From NCBI GenBank assembly GCA_009760855.2, contig WPIO01000017.1:4769001-4833000 (forward strand): DNA of 64,000 nt, written 5' to 3'. Of the stretch, positions 24,637 through 36,200 are shown in pieces; the first letter of the stretch is position 1, and each line of letters begins with the position of its first letter. A model generated the notes under the pieces. That model was not told where the DNA came from, made no database searches, and saw only the letters and a list, made by a program, of their open reading frames with translations. The position numbers were made by a program, and so were the translations under genes. Source of the stretch: Cristatella mucedo (lineage: Eukaryota; Bryozoa; Phylactolaemata; Cristatellidae).

Positions 24637-24795
24637 GTCGAGCTGGTTTGGTCTAGCGGTTAAGGTGCTCGCCCCGACCAAGGTCTGACTGAGGTCGTGG
24701 GCTCGAGCCCCGAGGCATATGTAAAGCGCCTGAATAGAGATTAAGTTCTCTTGGGGCGCTATATAAATGAATTATATTTATTTATATTTACTCTC
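24637..24795 (+). mobile_element. SINE type 1, plus strand, most complete copy
   Basis: The tRNA-like head has TGGTCTAGCGGTTAAGGTGC (A-box) and GTCGTGGGCTCGAGCCCC (B-box). The tail is ATGTAAAGCGCCTGAATAGA, then GATTAAGTTCTCTTGGGGCG and CTATATAAATGAATTATATT. The tail resembles the 3' end of LINE family B (AAAGCACCTAGAAAGAGAT..GAGTTCTCTGAGGGTGCTTTAT), which implies mobilisation by that LINE's enzyme. Confidence 0.88.
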
Positions 24796-24899
24796 TAGGC
24801 ACGTTACATATACGGAGGAAAGATTGCGCAATGTCAATTGGTTAGTGATAACCTGCGAACACAATTTCAGCATGCATAGGCACGCAGAGGAAATTCGCA

Positions 24900-25925
24900 C
24901 AAAGCAAGTGTGGTTAGGATCATGTGGGTATTTAGCTTCTTTTTAAATGTCGTTAAGTCAGGGTAGTTCTAGGCTTTGGAAACATACCAACTGAAGGCAT
25001 GATCTCCAAAGGATCTGAGGTTAGTTAGTGGCACAGCTAGACAATTTGAGTCAGAAGAGTGGATGGTTTGATGTGAAGCCCAACTGGGAAGTATTTCAGG
25101 TAGTTAAGTCGGAGTAAGAGAATAAATTGACCTAAAAGTGTGTGGCAGAACGTTGAAGTTGTTATGCTGCTTGATGGGGGCCAATGTAGGTAGGTAGGAA
25201 ATGGTGTAATATGGGCATAGTTTACGGCAGACAACTCACAAGCAATGAGTGAAGCAAGTCTCTATGGAGGGTCACGAAATATCTAAATAAGCTCGAATAT
25301 TTGCAGTGTTTCAGAACTGACAGTAGACAGACTTATCTGTGCTGCTGATGTATTTATCCGGTGAAAGGTAATTTCCTAAGAGGACATATAGATTCCGTGC
25401 AGAGACTACAGGAGATATGCTGGCTGGGCCTATTTTGTAAGGGCTAGGCCTCCAATATCTGAGTAGAGTAATGCTAAGTTTGCCCATAGCTATCAAGTTT
25501 GTTTTATCATCCAATTTGAGAAAGTATTGCTGTCATCGACAGCAATACACGTTACAAGATAAGGAAGAAAGTTCTGCATGTTGGAGGACTGGAGGGATCA
25601 ACGTGCAGCTGGAGCTGTGTGTCAACTGGGTAAAAGTGAAAGCCTTTAATGTATTTGTCGATTACATCAGCAAAAGGGAGAGTATGAATTGTGAAAATAA
25701 GTGGAGCTAAAAACAGATCCTTGGGGTAACCCATACTTTAAAGGCTCACTGGATGACCGCTGAGATTTAGGCTCTGAATGTGAGATAGGGCGGACACCCT
25801 TCCAGAGTAGTGCCAGTGATGCCCAGGCGAGCAGATAGGCACTCGATGAATGACTGGGTGATCAATGGCATCGAACTCTGTCGAGAGGTCCGGCAGATTT
25901 AGTGGAGAGACTCTGCCCAAGTCAG
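24900..25925 (-). mobile_element. LINE family B, degenerate reverse transcriptase copy, minus strand
   Basis: The minus-strand frames carry broken pieces of ORF2: DLSTEFDAIDH (from the L-F-D-A-I-D-H motif), PLIFTIHTLPFADVIDKY, FHFYPVDTQLQLHVDP (degraded from YADDTQLYL) and SPVVSARNLYVLLGNYLSPD. The order from 25920 down to 24900 matches a collinear element with several frameshifts. Confidence 0.85.
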
Positions 25926-26576
25926 CACTCCTGCAGAAGGTCGTTATGCACTTTCAGCAGTGCTGACTCTGTGGGATGAATAGCTCTGAAACCTGACTCG
26001 ATTTACTTGCTAGGTTTGTAAGTTTAGATGTAAGAGTCCAGCTGGTCTGCCACTACCCTGTATAGTCTCTTTGGACAGGAACAGGAATAGGGCGACTGGG
26101 GCCGGAGTTGCTGAAGCTGTCCTGGTCTGGTGTCGGCTTGTAATGCGCAGGGCAGCATATTGCACAGAGCCTACCAGCTATGTAGCACCAGCCAGGCGGC
26201 TGTGGTGCACACAAAACGAACTTCTGGTTTATTAGATCGTAGCTTGTGACTGCCTTGCATCTCAGGAGCACAGTTTGCTAGTGAGTTTTCGGTCCAAGCG
26301 TCGGTCTGAACTTAGCTCGGTCCGAGTGGCACACTAGTCCGAGCTTTTTTTGCACGCTGCCGCCCATGGCCCGTCCGTCCATGATTAAAGGCTGCCGAAC
26401 CGTCTTCTTTACCCAGCATCCGGCTGACTTGTGCTGCAGCGTTCGATCTGTGCAAGTCTCACAGGACTCACAGGTGTCACAGACTCGATCCTGCTGCCAG
26501 TACCGGGCCCTGGCGCAGTCGATGCATGGGTTGTCACTTGTCGTGTCGAGACTGCTCTGCGTGCTCAGCTGCGTTT

Positions 26577-26626
26577 TCTCACCTTGTATTATGTGGCCTG
26601 CTTTTCTCACCTTGTATTATGTGGCC
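26577..26626. repeat. tandem duplication of 26 bp
   Basis: TCTCACCTTGTATTATGTGG plus CC occurs twice, 26 bases apart. The following stretch to about 26760 is low-complexity CCTA/CCCT-rich sequence. Confidence 0.85.
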
Positions 26627-26908
26627 TTGGTTAGGAGCATAATTGCCGGTGGATGGTGCCGTGCCCCCCTATCCTACCTACCCATGGTACCTACTGTCCC
26701 TACTATCCTACTATCCTACCCTTACCTACTATCCCCCCTTACCCATGCCACGCCACATGATTGCTGACCCCCAGGGCCGTGGCTACGTGCAGACGTCGGA
26801 ATCGCTTCGTTGTCTCGCCGTCGAGTGCTGCAAAGTCGGCAGGCGCATGCACGGCTGCATTGCTTGCCGACTGCACATTCTGCTCACGCGCTCGTTCTTC
26901 TCTGGCAG

Positions 26909-27244
26909 AGCTGTCGGCAATGTCTCTGCACGCAGCTGATGACGTCGGTGACGGCAGCGTGCGGCCTGCAGTGCATGGCATCGGGCTGACGCTGGCCGAT
27001 CAGCGCCTGCTGCCGTCAGCGTTCTCTGTCGGAGACTTCCGGGCCCCTGCTGCCGACAGCAGCGACAACGAGAGCAACACGTCCGACACGATGATGCCTG
27101 CTGTCAGACTTGCCGACGAGGAGCTGCAGCGCCTGGCCGAAGACCTCAGCGACTTGGATGGAAACAGCCTGCTGCTGTCGTCGGACGACTTCGATGAAAG
27201 CGAGCGAGCCGACGGACACTCGTCGACCGGCGGCCGTCGCCGAG
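26909..27244 (+). CDS. CEP192: CEP192 exon: N-terminal region
   Basis: Acceptor CTTCTCTGGCAG; the first two bases complete a codon. It encodes ..[20 protein letters not shown].. and a leucine-rich acidic helix, [20 protein letters not shown]. An ATG at 26920 could also be the initiator. The donor GAG|GTCGGT is weak but leaves the single base needed by the next exon. Confidence 0.7.
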
Positions 27245-30200
27245 GTCGGTCCGCTGCTTGTGGTTGTAGCCAGTGGCTCTTTTGCAGATATAATAATGGA
27301 TCGATAACGATGCGAGGTCATAATGTTTGACGGTCGATGCAGCGGCCTCGCTTCTGGTTTTGCGCACACGCCTAAAGGGGAGGTAGAGCTAGCGCCGGTC
27401 TGGCTACCAGCGCTGGTCAAATGCACTCTCACGCTCGCTCGTGTCGGTGGGGCCTGTCAATCTGGGATATCGTGATCCGGTAGGACAGTGGTTCTCAACC
27501 TTCCTAATGCCCCGACTCTTTAATACAGTTCCACATGTTGTGGCGACCCCCTACCAATAAAGTTATGGTGTGCAAAATGTGGAAATGCGTGTTCTCTGAT
27601 GATCTTAGGCGACCCTTGTGTAAGGGTCGTTCGACCCCTGATGGGATCGCGACCCACAGGTTGAGAACCGCTGCTGTAGAGCAAGGCCACTTGCCGGTAC
27701 GACCGAGTGTGCGTTTTTTTTAATCGCTAGGACGCGTTTAGTTGGGTATTTGAAATGTTTCCCTATTGCGTTGAGTTATTGGCTGTAACTGCACTCGGTC
27801 GCATGCTGTCGCCAGCCTTGCGCTGTCCTGCTGTTTCTGCAGCTGCTTGCTGCTGCTGCTGTCGTCTCTCTGCTGTCGTCTCTCTGCTGCCTGTGCAGCA
27901 GCAGCAGCAGCGGGGCTGCAGTCCTCGCTAGCACCGCTGCCGCTGCTGCTCTCGCGCTGATGGGGCGTACACCTCGCTGTGTCACAATGCTTTGCTCACC
28001 GTGAGTCGTCCTCACGCTTTCGCTGGCGTCTTGTAGCCTACTACGACTTCGGGAGCCACCGTGACGGCGACGGGGTCGAGGAGCCACGCGAGGCTGGCGC
28101 AGGCAGGTACAGCAGTGAGGACGACGACGATGGTGACGGCAGGCGAGCACTGAACGCCCGCCCAAGCGGCGGCGGTGGCGCAGAGAGAGCAGCCAGCACC
28201 AGCCAGGTGAGACGATGATGCAGTCTGCTTGCTGCTGCTGCTGCTGCTGCTGCAGCGTTAGCTAGTTGGATGGCTCGCCTCCCGGCCTTCTTTCTCTGCG
28301 CAGCCACTGCTGAGTGCGGCAGATCCCGTGACACCTGTGCGCGGCTGCCGGCAAAGCAGCGTTTTTAAGCAATCAAACTTTCTCTTGCCGAGCTCCTCAA
28401 TCGCCGGCTCGCCCAGGGTGTCGTCGCCCGCAGAGACGGAGCTGCCGGGCATCTGATTTCAGTTTCCAGTGGATTCATCAGACTTTCCAGTGGCACGACT
28501 TCGTATTGGCGGCGTCGATTGCTACGCTTTATGTGCAGCAGCAATAGACTGTTCGCTCGCTGTCACTGCAGCCTTCCCATCGGACCACTGAATCGGGGGG
28601 GGGGGAGCTGTAGGATCTATCGTTCTGTGCCTCCCTTGAAGAAAAAGGTAGTGTGCATTTTCTGTCTCGTCGCTCTGGATTTTAGAAGTTGCAGCCCGGG
28701 AGGGCAGATAGAACGAACAGGCAAGAGGGTATGACCACAGACAACTGAAGTCCAGCGTGTGTTAGCTTGGATTTTCTCTGCTCGTTGATTTGCAAAGTTT
28801 GATGGGGGAAACCGAAGCCCGTGAAAGCCGAAACAATGAGGTTGGAACTGCGCAACTGAATGCAACCTGATGAAGGTCGCCCCATGCGAAACTTTGCTGC
28901 TCACTGTGCACTTTTGGCCCTCAAGAGCGACAGCACTACCCCAGCTCAATGTGGTAGCATGAGCCTCGGTCTTGGTAAATAGTTGTGAACAGCTCACAGA
29001 GGCTGAGGCTGAACAGTGGGTGCAGGGTTGACTTTCAGTATTTGTTACTGTGGCCGAGTGAAGCTCAGGAAAGTGGCTTCAGTTGGACATGCATACAGCT
29101 CACGTGCAACCTTCAAAGTGGCACGACTTGCATTTGCTGAATGGTGGCATTGCAGCGAAATTAGGCAAATGAAGTTTGATTGCGCAAATGCAGCTTTTGC
29201 AATCGCGACTCCCTCAACCGCCCGTCTACCGACATGTCCGCCCTCGTATCCGCGGCTGTCGCATTACGGCCTCCTCGCCTTTTTGTCAAGCAGCAGTAGA
29301 GAGCAGGCTCCGGCGAATTGCAGGGAGTGCGAGGGATCTCGGCTGCTGCAGCTGCTGTTGCAGCAGCTGCTGCGGGCAACTCTGCCAGTGCCCAAACGCC
29401 ACCAACGTTGTCTCGTCCTGACCTGGTTGGCAGCAGCAGCAGCAGCGGCTCGCACGGGCCGGCTTTTCACTTGGCCAGTACCTCGGCATTCGAGAGCAGC
29501 AGTGGCGGCGGTCTTCGGATTGCCGACACGGTGCGTCAGCGGGCCGAGGGCCGGTCTGTGGAGAGCGGCGGGCTGCCGGGAGCATCTGCGCTGCTTCTCG
29601 TATCTCCTGCGGCCCAAGCTCACGGGTCGTCGTACTGGTCGTCGCTGTACTCACAGTTCGAACCCGACAATCCCGAGGTGAGCAGCAGAGCTTCGCGCAG
29701 CAAGGCTCGGCTGAGCGCCTGTGCTGCCGTGGGCGGGGCAGCTCGGCAGCGGCCGCCTCATGGAGTCGATTGGTCGTAGACCCTCTGCCTCGGTTGAGCC
29801 GGTCTGATGCCCTTTTAGGTGGCCTCAGGTCGTCTAATGCTTGTCACTTGCAGGGCCTGCATTATGCGCTCATCCGCTCATCCGCTCACGGGGGACCTAA
29901 AGCTCACTGTCAGCCGACACAAAGTTGCTATTTCTTACGCAACGACTTACTCTCCAACTGCCGACTGTGGTACATCTTTTTCAGCGGTCCTGAACGGCTA
30001 CTTCTATGCTACTCACTACCTCAACTGCTCTCCTAACTCTGCTATGCTTCCCACTTTCTCTTTGTTGCGTGAGACGAAGTCTGTTGGCTACCGAATGCGT
30101 ACCGAAAGCCGCTTAGGCTGTGAGTGCGCTATACAAAACTCTCCTGCGTAATACCCACATGGTCTTTATGACTTTGTGGAGTTACTGACGGAGATACATT

Positions 30201-33200
30201 ACATTACATTACATTCCTACTTCTTAGGCCGATCACCACCTGGCACTAAAAGACTCTGTACATCTTCAGAATTCTGATTTTCTTTTGTATAGTATGCATT
30301 AGACTTACTGTCTTAATTATGTAATTATGTTATTGTATTATCATTATAACATTATAATATTTATAATACATGTTGTAATAAGAATTACAGTGGTACCTCG
30401 GCTTACGAGTGACTCGACATGCGAGTGTTTCGAGATACGAGCTGTCTCTTCACATTGCGTGTTGTTACTCATGCCTGCTGTGAGATTGCATCGTGAGACT
30501 GTATTGCCTTACATTGGGTGACTCCCTTCTCTGACCAAGCACGGCCGTGCGCGAGTGTGTATGTGTGTATGTGCACTGTGAGCCACCCATCTGTCTTTCT
30601 GCAGGCCCAAAGGCGTGTCAGACCCATGGGAGACGACCTTCTGTCACGACAGCAGCCGGCGCCGCCGCTGCCAGTCACGTCTACTGGTAGCAGTGCGGCC
30701 ACCCTCTGTGCCGTCTCAGGAAGCGTCAGCAGCACTCGTCGAGCTGCTTCAAGCAGCAGCACTAGCAGGGTTGCCAGCAGTGATGACGAGCATGACGGTC
30801 ACGTTACCCGAGTAAGTAGCTGCTCGGAGTCTGCTTCGTGGCAGGCGACCGAATCAATGGTCGTTGCTCTGCAGCACTTCCGAAAAAAGTCGCTCGATAG
30901 CATGCCTGGGCGAGTTTGAGCTGCGCTCGACCGGCGCCGTGTAACAAACATCACACAGGCCAGCGAACGTGGTGGCTCGTCAGCTCAAGGCGAAGGGTGC
31001 GAAACGTCGTCTCAGCAGCTAGCCTCAAGGTACATGCTTCCGGGCACAACAGATGAGGACGATGACGACGATGCCGGAAACGTCGCTATGGTGTGTTCGC
31101 TAAGCAGCAGCTCTATTTTCGTACAAAGGAGTTCAAAGGCGTGACCGCAGCTTTGTTCACGTCGGCTTCGAGGCGTGCTGGGGGGTGGGTAGTCGTGCGG
31201 TCGCCCAGAGTTCTTTTATTAACGAAGTACCTACGTGCGCCAGCCTTTGCCCATGAAATGCCCGCAAAGCTCCAGCACTATGAAAACCCGGCATTTGGTA
31301 CCACATGACTGGCAGGCGATGGTGGTCGCTGGTCACCTTTCTCAAACGTCGCACGAGTAGTTCGTATATTGGAGTTGACAAAAAGCTCCATCCCAGTCGA
31401 ACACGTAGCAGTCTGCTCTCGGGGGGGGGGGGAGGAGAGGAGAAAGTATTGCATGGAAAGCGACAGCAGGGTTTGCTAACTAAAGCTGAGTTTTGCTACA
31501 GTGCTGCTAAGCGTTGTGCAGCGCAAGCGTTGCTCACTGCAGACCCAGGTAGGTCGCCGCTTCGGTTCCGGGTTACGGTCCCGTGGAGCTAGTGTCTAGC
31601 GTCACCGAGTTTGTCAGCAGTCAGTGAGTAGCGGCAGCCTGTGCGACTGACAAGCACATGAAGTCTCTGCTCACTCGCCCGCTGTTACTGTCGTAACCAA
31701 GTCAGCCTGTGGTGCTTGCTCCTTGTTCTGCAGAGCAGCACAAGCGAGGTGACGATGGCAGGTTTCCTCCACAGCCCTGCGCCTAGCACTGCCGAGCTGC
31801 CGAGTGGCTTCGCGACCACTCTCGCAGACCAGCAAAGCCTGGACGACTACCTGGGCGGCGAGGCTTTCAAGAGCGGAGGTGCGGCAGCCGGCCGTGCGCA
31901 GCGCTCGTGCTAGGCCACGTCCTCTGCACCGCTCTGCCTACGCTCGCTCGCTTGACGTTGCAGCTCTGCCAGTGGTCCGAGTGCCGTGCTTGGCTTGTTT
32001 AGTTGTACCAGCCATGCGGCGCCTGCTTGGCACTGGTACTGTAGAATGGACATGTCGAGGGAAACTCTTGTGGGATGAAGCCCATCATATCCGTGGGAAA
32101 CCTGTTTCCCTTCACGGCAAGTCATTCTTCATCGCAGTGAGCCTACCGGGCTCCCATAGGATATGCTTAAAAATGCATGCACACAGCTAAATGTTGAGGA
32201 ACGGCTAGCTGCTAGACATTAAGGATTTTTTTAATTTATTGCCTCCGGACTTCAAAATAAACAAAAGCTTTTTTGCTTTCAAAATGAAGAATAGTTGCTC
32301 TCACAGTCAAGAATTTAAAAAAAACTGTAATGCTTAGTTTTTGGTAAAATGGCATTCTTAGCAGGGCTCTTTTTGATGTTAGAGCAACTGGGATACTGTC
32401 TTGGGAAGTTCAATAGGTTTTTGTACTTGGTTTTCAACTTTAGAAGGGGACAATCTTTGCTCATCAAAGGTAGCATGTTGCAAAAGGCACAGCATGTTGG
32501 TTGCTTTTCCATGTAAATTTTGAAACCCTCAGCAGTGTGTGGCATTTAACCACGATCAGAGATTTGTCTTGTTCTACAATTGCCTGGGTACTTCACTTTT
32601 TTTTAGTGAGCCTAGTGAGTCTGCTGCCATTTCTGTGCTCGCTGTTTAAGATAAGCACTCGTGGCTGCTATGCTGGTATATGCTAAGTGTGCATTCGCTG
32701 TGGGAATCACTATCGACACATGTATTGCTGCATGTGCATGCATCTTTTGAGTCTCCCCTAATCGCATCCCTTTTCACTTATTTGGATAAGGTTTCTCTGC
32801 TGTTCTTGCATGGCCATTTTGAATGTGCTTCGTCCCGTGGTACATTTCTCTGTAATATCTGTAGCATCAGCTCTAGATATGCTAAGACAGGACGACTGCT
32901 TTCACCACGACAGCAAAACCACTTCGGCTTTATCAGAGGTATGGCTCCTTTGCACTCGGCTAACTGACTCCATCCAATCGAGGTTTGCTACTGTCGAGAC
33001 CTGGGCAGATGACTGGTGGGCATTTGTTTGGCTATGCTACAGCTTCCCGGCAATTTCGTTTTGTCAGTGCACTCGAACTCAATGTGTAAACCAGCTGTCT
33101 CGCTATGAATCTATCGAAGCCTGTACTGGCCGTGGCCTTGTGTTCCACCTTGCTTCACACCTCCCCTCCCCCTAAATGCTCTAGCTGCATTATAAAGAGT

Positions 33201-36200
33201 GCTGTTGTTACTTATGGCACTCTGCCTGCCATGGAATGGCCCTGCAGTCTATCAGCCTTTGTGCATGCCCCTGGTATTAGCGCCCCTGGGTCTTAGCCTG
33301 GTAGTGCTGTAGTTCTTGCCCTTTGCGATCCAGGTCGCTGGTTCTAGTCCTACAGGGCAACTCTTTATCGCCCACTGCAAGCAGAGAGTGACTGACAGCT
33401 AAGACTCTTCCGGTGTAAATGAAGCTGTAGAATAAGCTGACCTTTACTGCTTTTGATTCGGCTCCTACTTTCTTTCATCTGTGGGGTGTGTGCTCTTTCG
33501 GTTTCTTGCAGGTTCCATTTGCAGGGCATATCCATGAATAATCTAGGGAGAAACCAGACCTTGACCTTATCTGAGGCAGCCAATCATAGGAAGGTTTAAA
33601 AGTCGTATTGGGCAGCTTGCTGCCTGACACTCCTGTTCAAGGGGTGTCAGGGGGCCCTTGCCCCTTCTCTACACCTCAGGGCCTCAGCAATCACATAAAC
33701 CTGACTTGCCTCATCTTCACTCATTCCAGGCCAGACATCCGTCGTCCGAGACAACCCTTGTTCACACGATGCCACCCAGCCCCCTCCATATTTTGCCAGT
33801 ATGTGCCTCAGCTGTGCAATCCAGCCTAATGTGCTTGGGTTGGTGGAGCATCATATTTAATTACATGTGTGTGTGTGTGTTCGCGCGCGCGCACGTGCGT
33901 GTATTCGTTTGTATAGCCGCCCTAAGAGAATTTAATCTCTAGTCAGGTGCTTCACATATGCCACGGGGCTGAAGCCTACGACCTTGGTCATCAAATACAT
34001 TCACCTCGACCTTGGTTCGTGGCAGGTACCTTAACCAATGGGCCAAACCAGCATGATTTGATAGTGTGGTCTGTCTGGGTTGAGTGTTTGAGCTATGTGC
34101 TATTCTAACTTGTGATCGGCTATAACAGACGATCGAAAGTAAGAGACGATCGGCTCCCGACATGGACCATAGCAGCTGCATCTTTTAAGTTTCGGCCCCA
34201 TTTCAAGGTTTGCTTAGGAGTGTTGGAGCCCGAACGAATAATAATAATAATAATAGTAATGCACTTGATAAAGCACCCTCAGAGAACTCTCTTTCTAGGT
34301 GCTTCACATTTGCTGCAAAGGAAACACGGTCGAATGGTGAGTGCTATCATACTTGATAAACAACATGAATAACATGGTTAGGGGGTGACATGCACAGGGT
34401 CAACATGCAAGTGTGGTTAGTGGCAGCATGCACAGTGTCAGCGCACATGAGCACATTAAGGACTAATCACGGGACCAACTAAATGCTGTCATAAATAGGT
34501 GCATTTATAAGTTCTTTTTAAATGTGGTCAAGTCAGTGGATGTTCTGACGCAAGTCGGGAGTGAGTTCCAGGCTTTGGGAGCATACAAACTAAATGCTCG
34601 GTCTGCAAAGGATTTGAGGTTTGTACGAGGTATTGGTAAACAGTTTCCGAAAAGCGGATGGTACAATGCTTGGCCTGGTGGGGGAGTAGCTCTGATAGAT
34701 AGGCTGGAGCCAAAGAATGAAGTGACCTAAAAGTGAGCGACAAAACCTTGAAGTCGATGAGTTGCTTGACTGGTAGCCAGTGCAGGTCAGCGAGAAGTGG
34801 TGTGTTATATGTCGAATGTGTGTCTATGGTGTTTTCATTTTTAGTTTTCAGCTTCACATACAGGCAGATAATAGAATTACTACTCTGTTTATTAGGTTTG
34901 CTAAATAAAATGCTTGTGCTCTTTCAGCCTTGGTGTCGGTGCCTCGTAAATGGCAGCTTAGCTTATGGCAGCTTAGTTCATTACAGCTGCTATTCTGTTG
35001 ATCGCCTTTTGCTGTGTAGGGCAGTATGGCTTCCTGGACACTGGATGCTGGATCTGGAGAAGCAACGTCGTCGATCTCAATCGGCCAATACATGGCGGCT
35101 CGCACGGAAGCCCTCGGCTCCTTGTCGGGTCAGGCCAATCAGCGGGTGAGATGGTCGTAACGTTGCTTGCTACCCAGACCGGGTCGCGGCTTTATTCCGA
35201 GAGATTTTATCACTTTGCATCCTCGTTGTGCAGCTGCAGTCCAATTGTGGTCTGCCATATATTTGCTTCAGCAACAACGAAGATCCTAACACTGTGCTTC
35301 AAATTCCAAAACCGTTTTTTTATGAGCATGGCTGGGCCTTAAGACAATGACCGACATGTTCGGTTATCCAAACCGCTGACCCTTTAGTAGCGATTGCGTT
35401 GGATCGGCTGCCACACATTGTACTTTTACGGCAGCCCGTTAGCGCATGGGCCAAGACCTCAATCGGATCTTCGCATTGCTTGTGCGCCATGGCAAAGCAA
35501 CGAAGCGGCAAGCCACTCAGTGCAAGCATGCCGTTTGACCATGAAGTCGTGGCTGCTGCTGCTGCTGCAGGGCGCTGCTGTGCTGCTCGCTGGCCGTCAG
35601 CACAGATCCACCCCAGTCCATTCGTCTGCGATGCCCTTTCTTTAGCCTCGGTTTGGCGACCGTAGCCTCGCCTCGCCACCGATCGGTGCACCCAGGCGCC
35701 TGCTGATGCCGCCGCTCGACGATTCTGCCTCGCAGTCGACGGCTCTCAATGCGTCGTCGTCGTCCGCTGCAGCTGCAGCTTCGAGCTGGCAGTCCGAAGG
35801 TGCAGTGGCGCTGCATTTCCCGCCGAGCCCCATGCGGTTTTTCTTTCTCGCCGACTTTCTGTCCGGAGCCGTGGTCGCTCCGGTCCTCGCAGGTGGACTC
35901 GGCGGCAGCTCGACCGCAGCTCACCGTTCGACGGCAGCAAGCGGCTCGGCCGTCGCTGGCGGTGGCCGCATTTTGGCACCGAATCGGACTGGCCTGCGAG
36001 TGAGCGGCATCGAGAGTCCCGGCACGGCGGCTGCGGCAGCGGCTGCGCAGAGCTCACCGGCTGACGTGACTGGCGCTTGCACCGACGACAGGGCATTGGC
36101 AGAAGGTGAGTGTGCCCATCGTGCCACCAGACTGGCTGTTGTTAAGCTTTTTCCCAAGCTGGCTTTGGCCCCCGAAGGATGATGCCTTTTTCTCCTTCCT

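Noticed and set aside
24637-24720. tRNA gene
   Set aside because: A- and B-box motifs are present, but the arms do not pair properly and the segment continues into a LINE-like tail shared with two other copies, so it is a SINE head. The same reasoning was used at 15.0, 19.3, 33.3, 33.9, 40.1, 41.4 and 46.1 kb.
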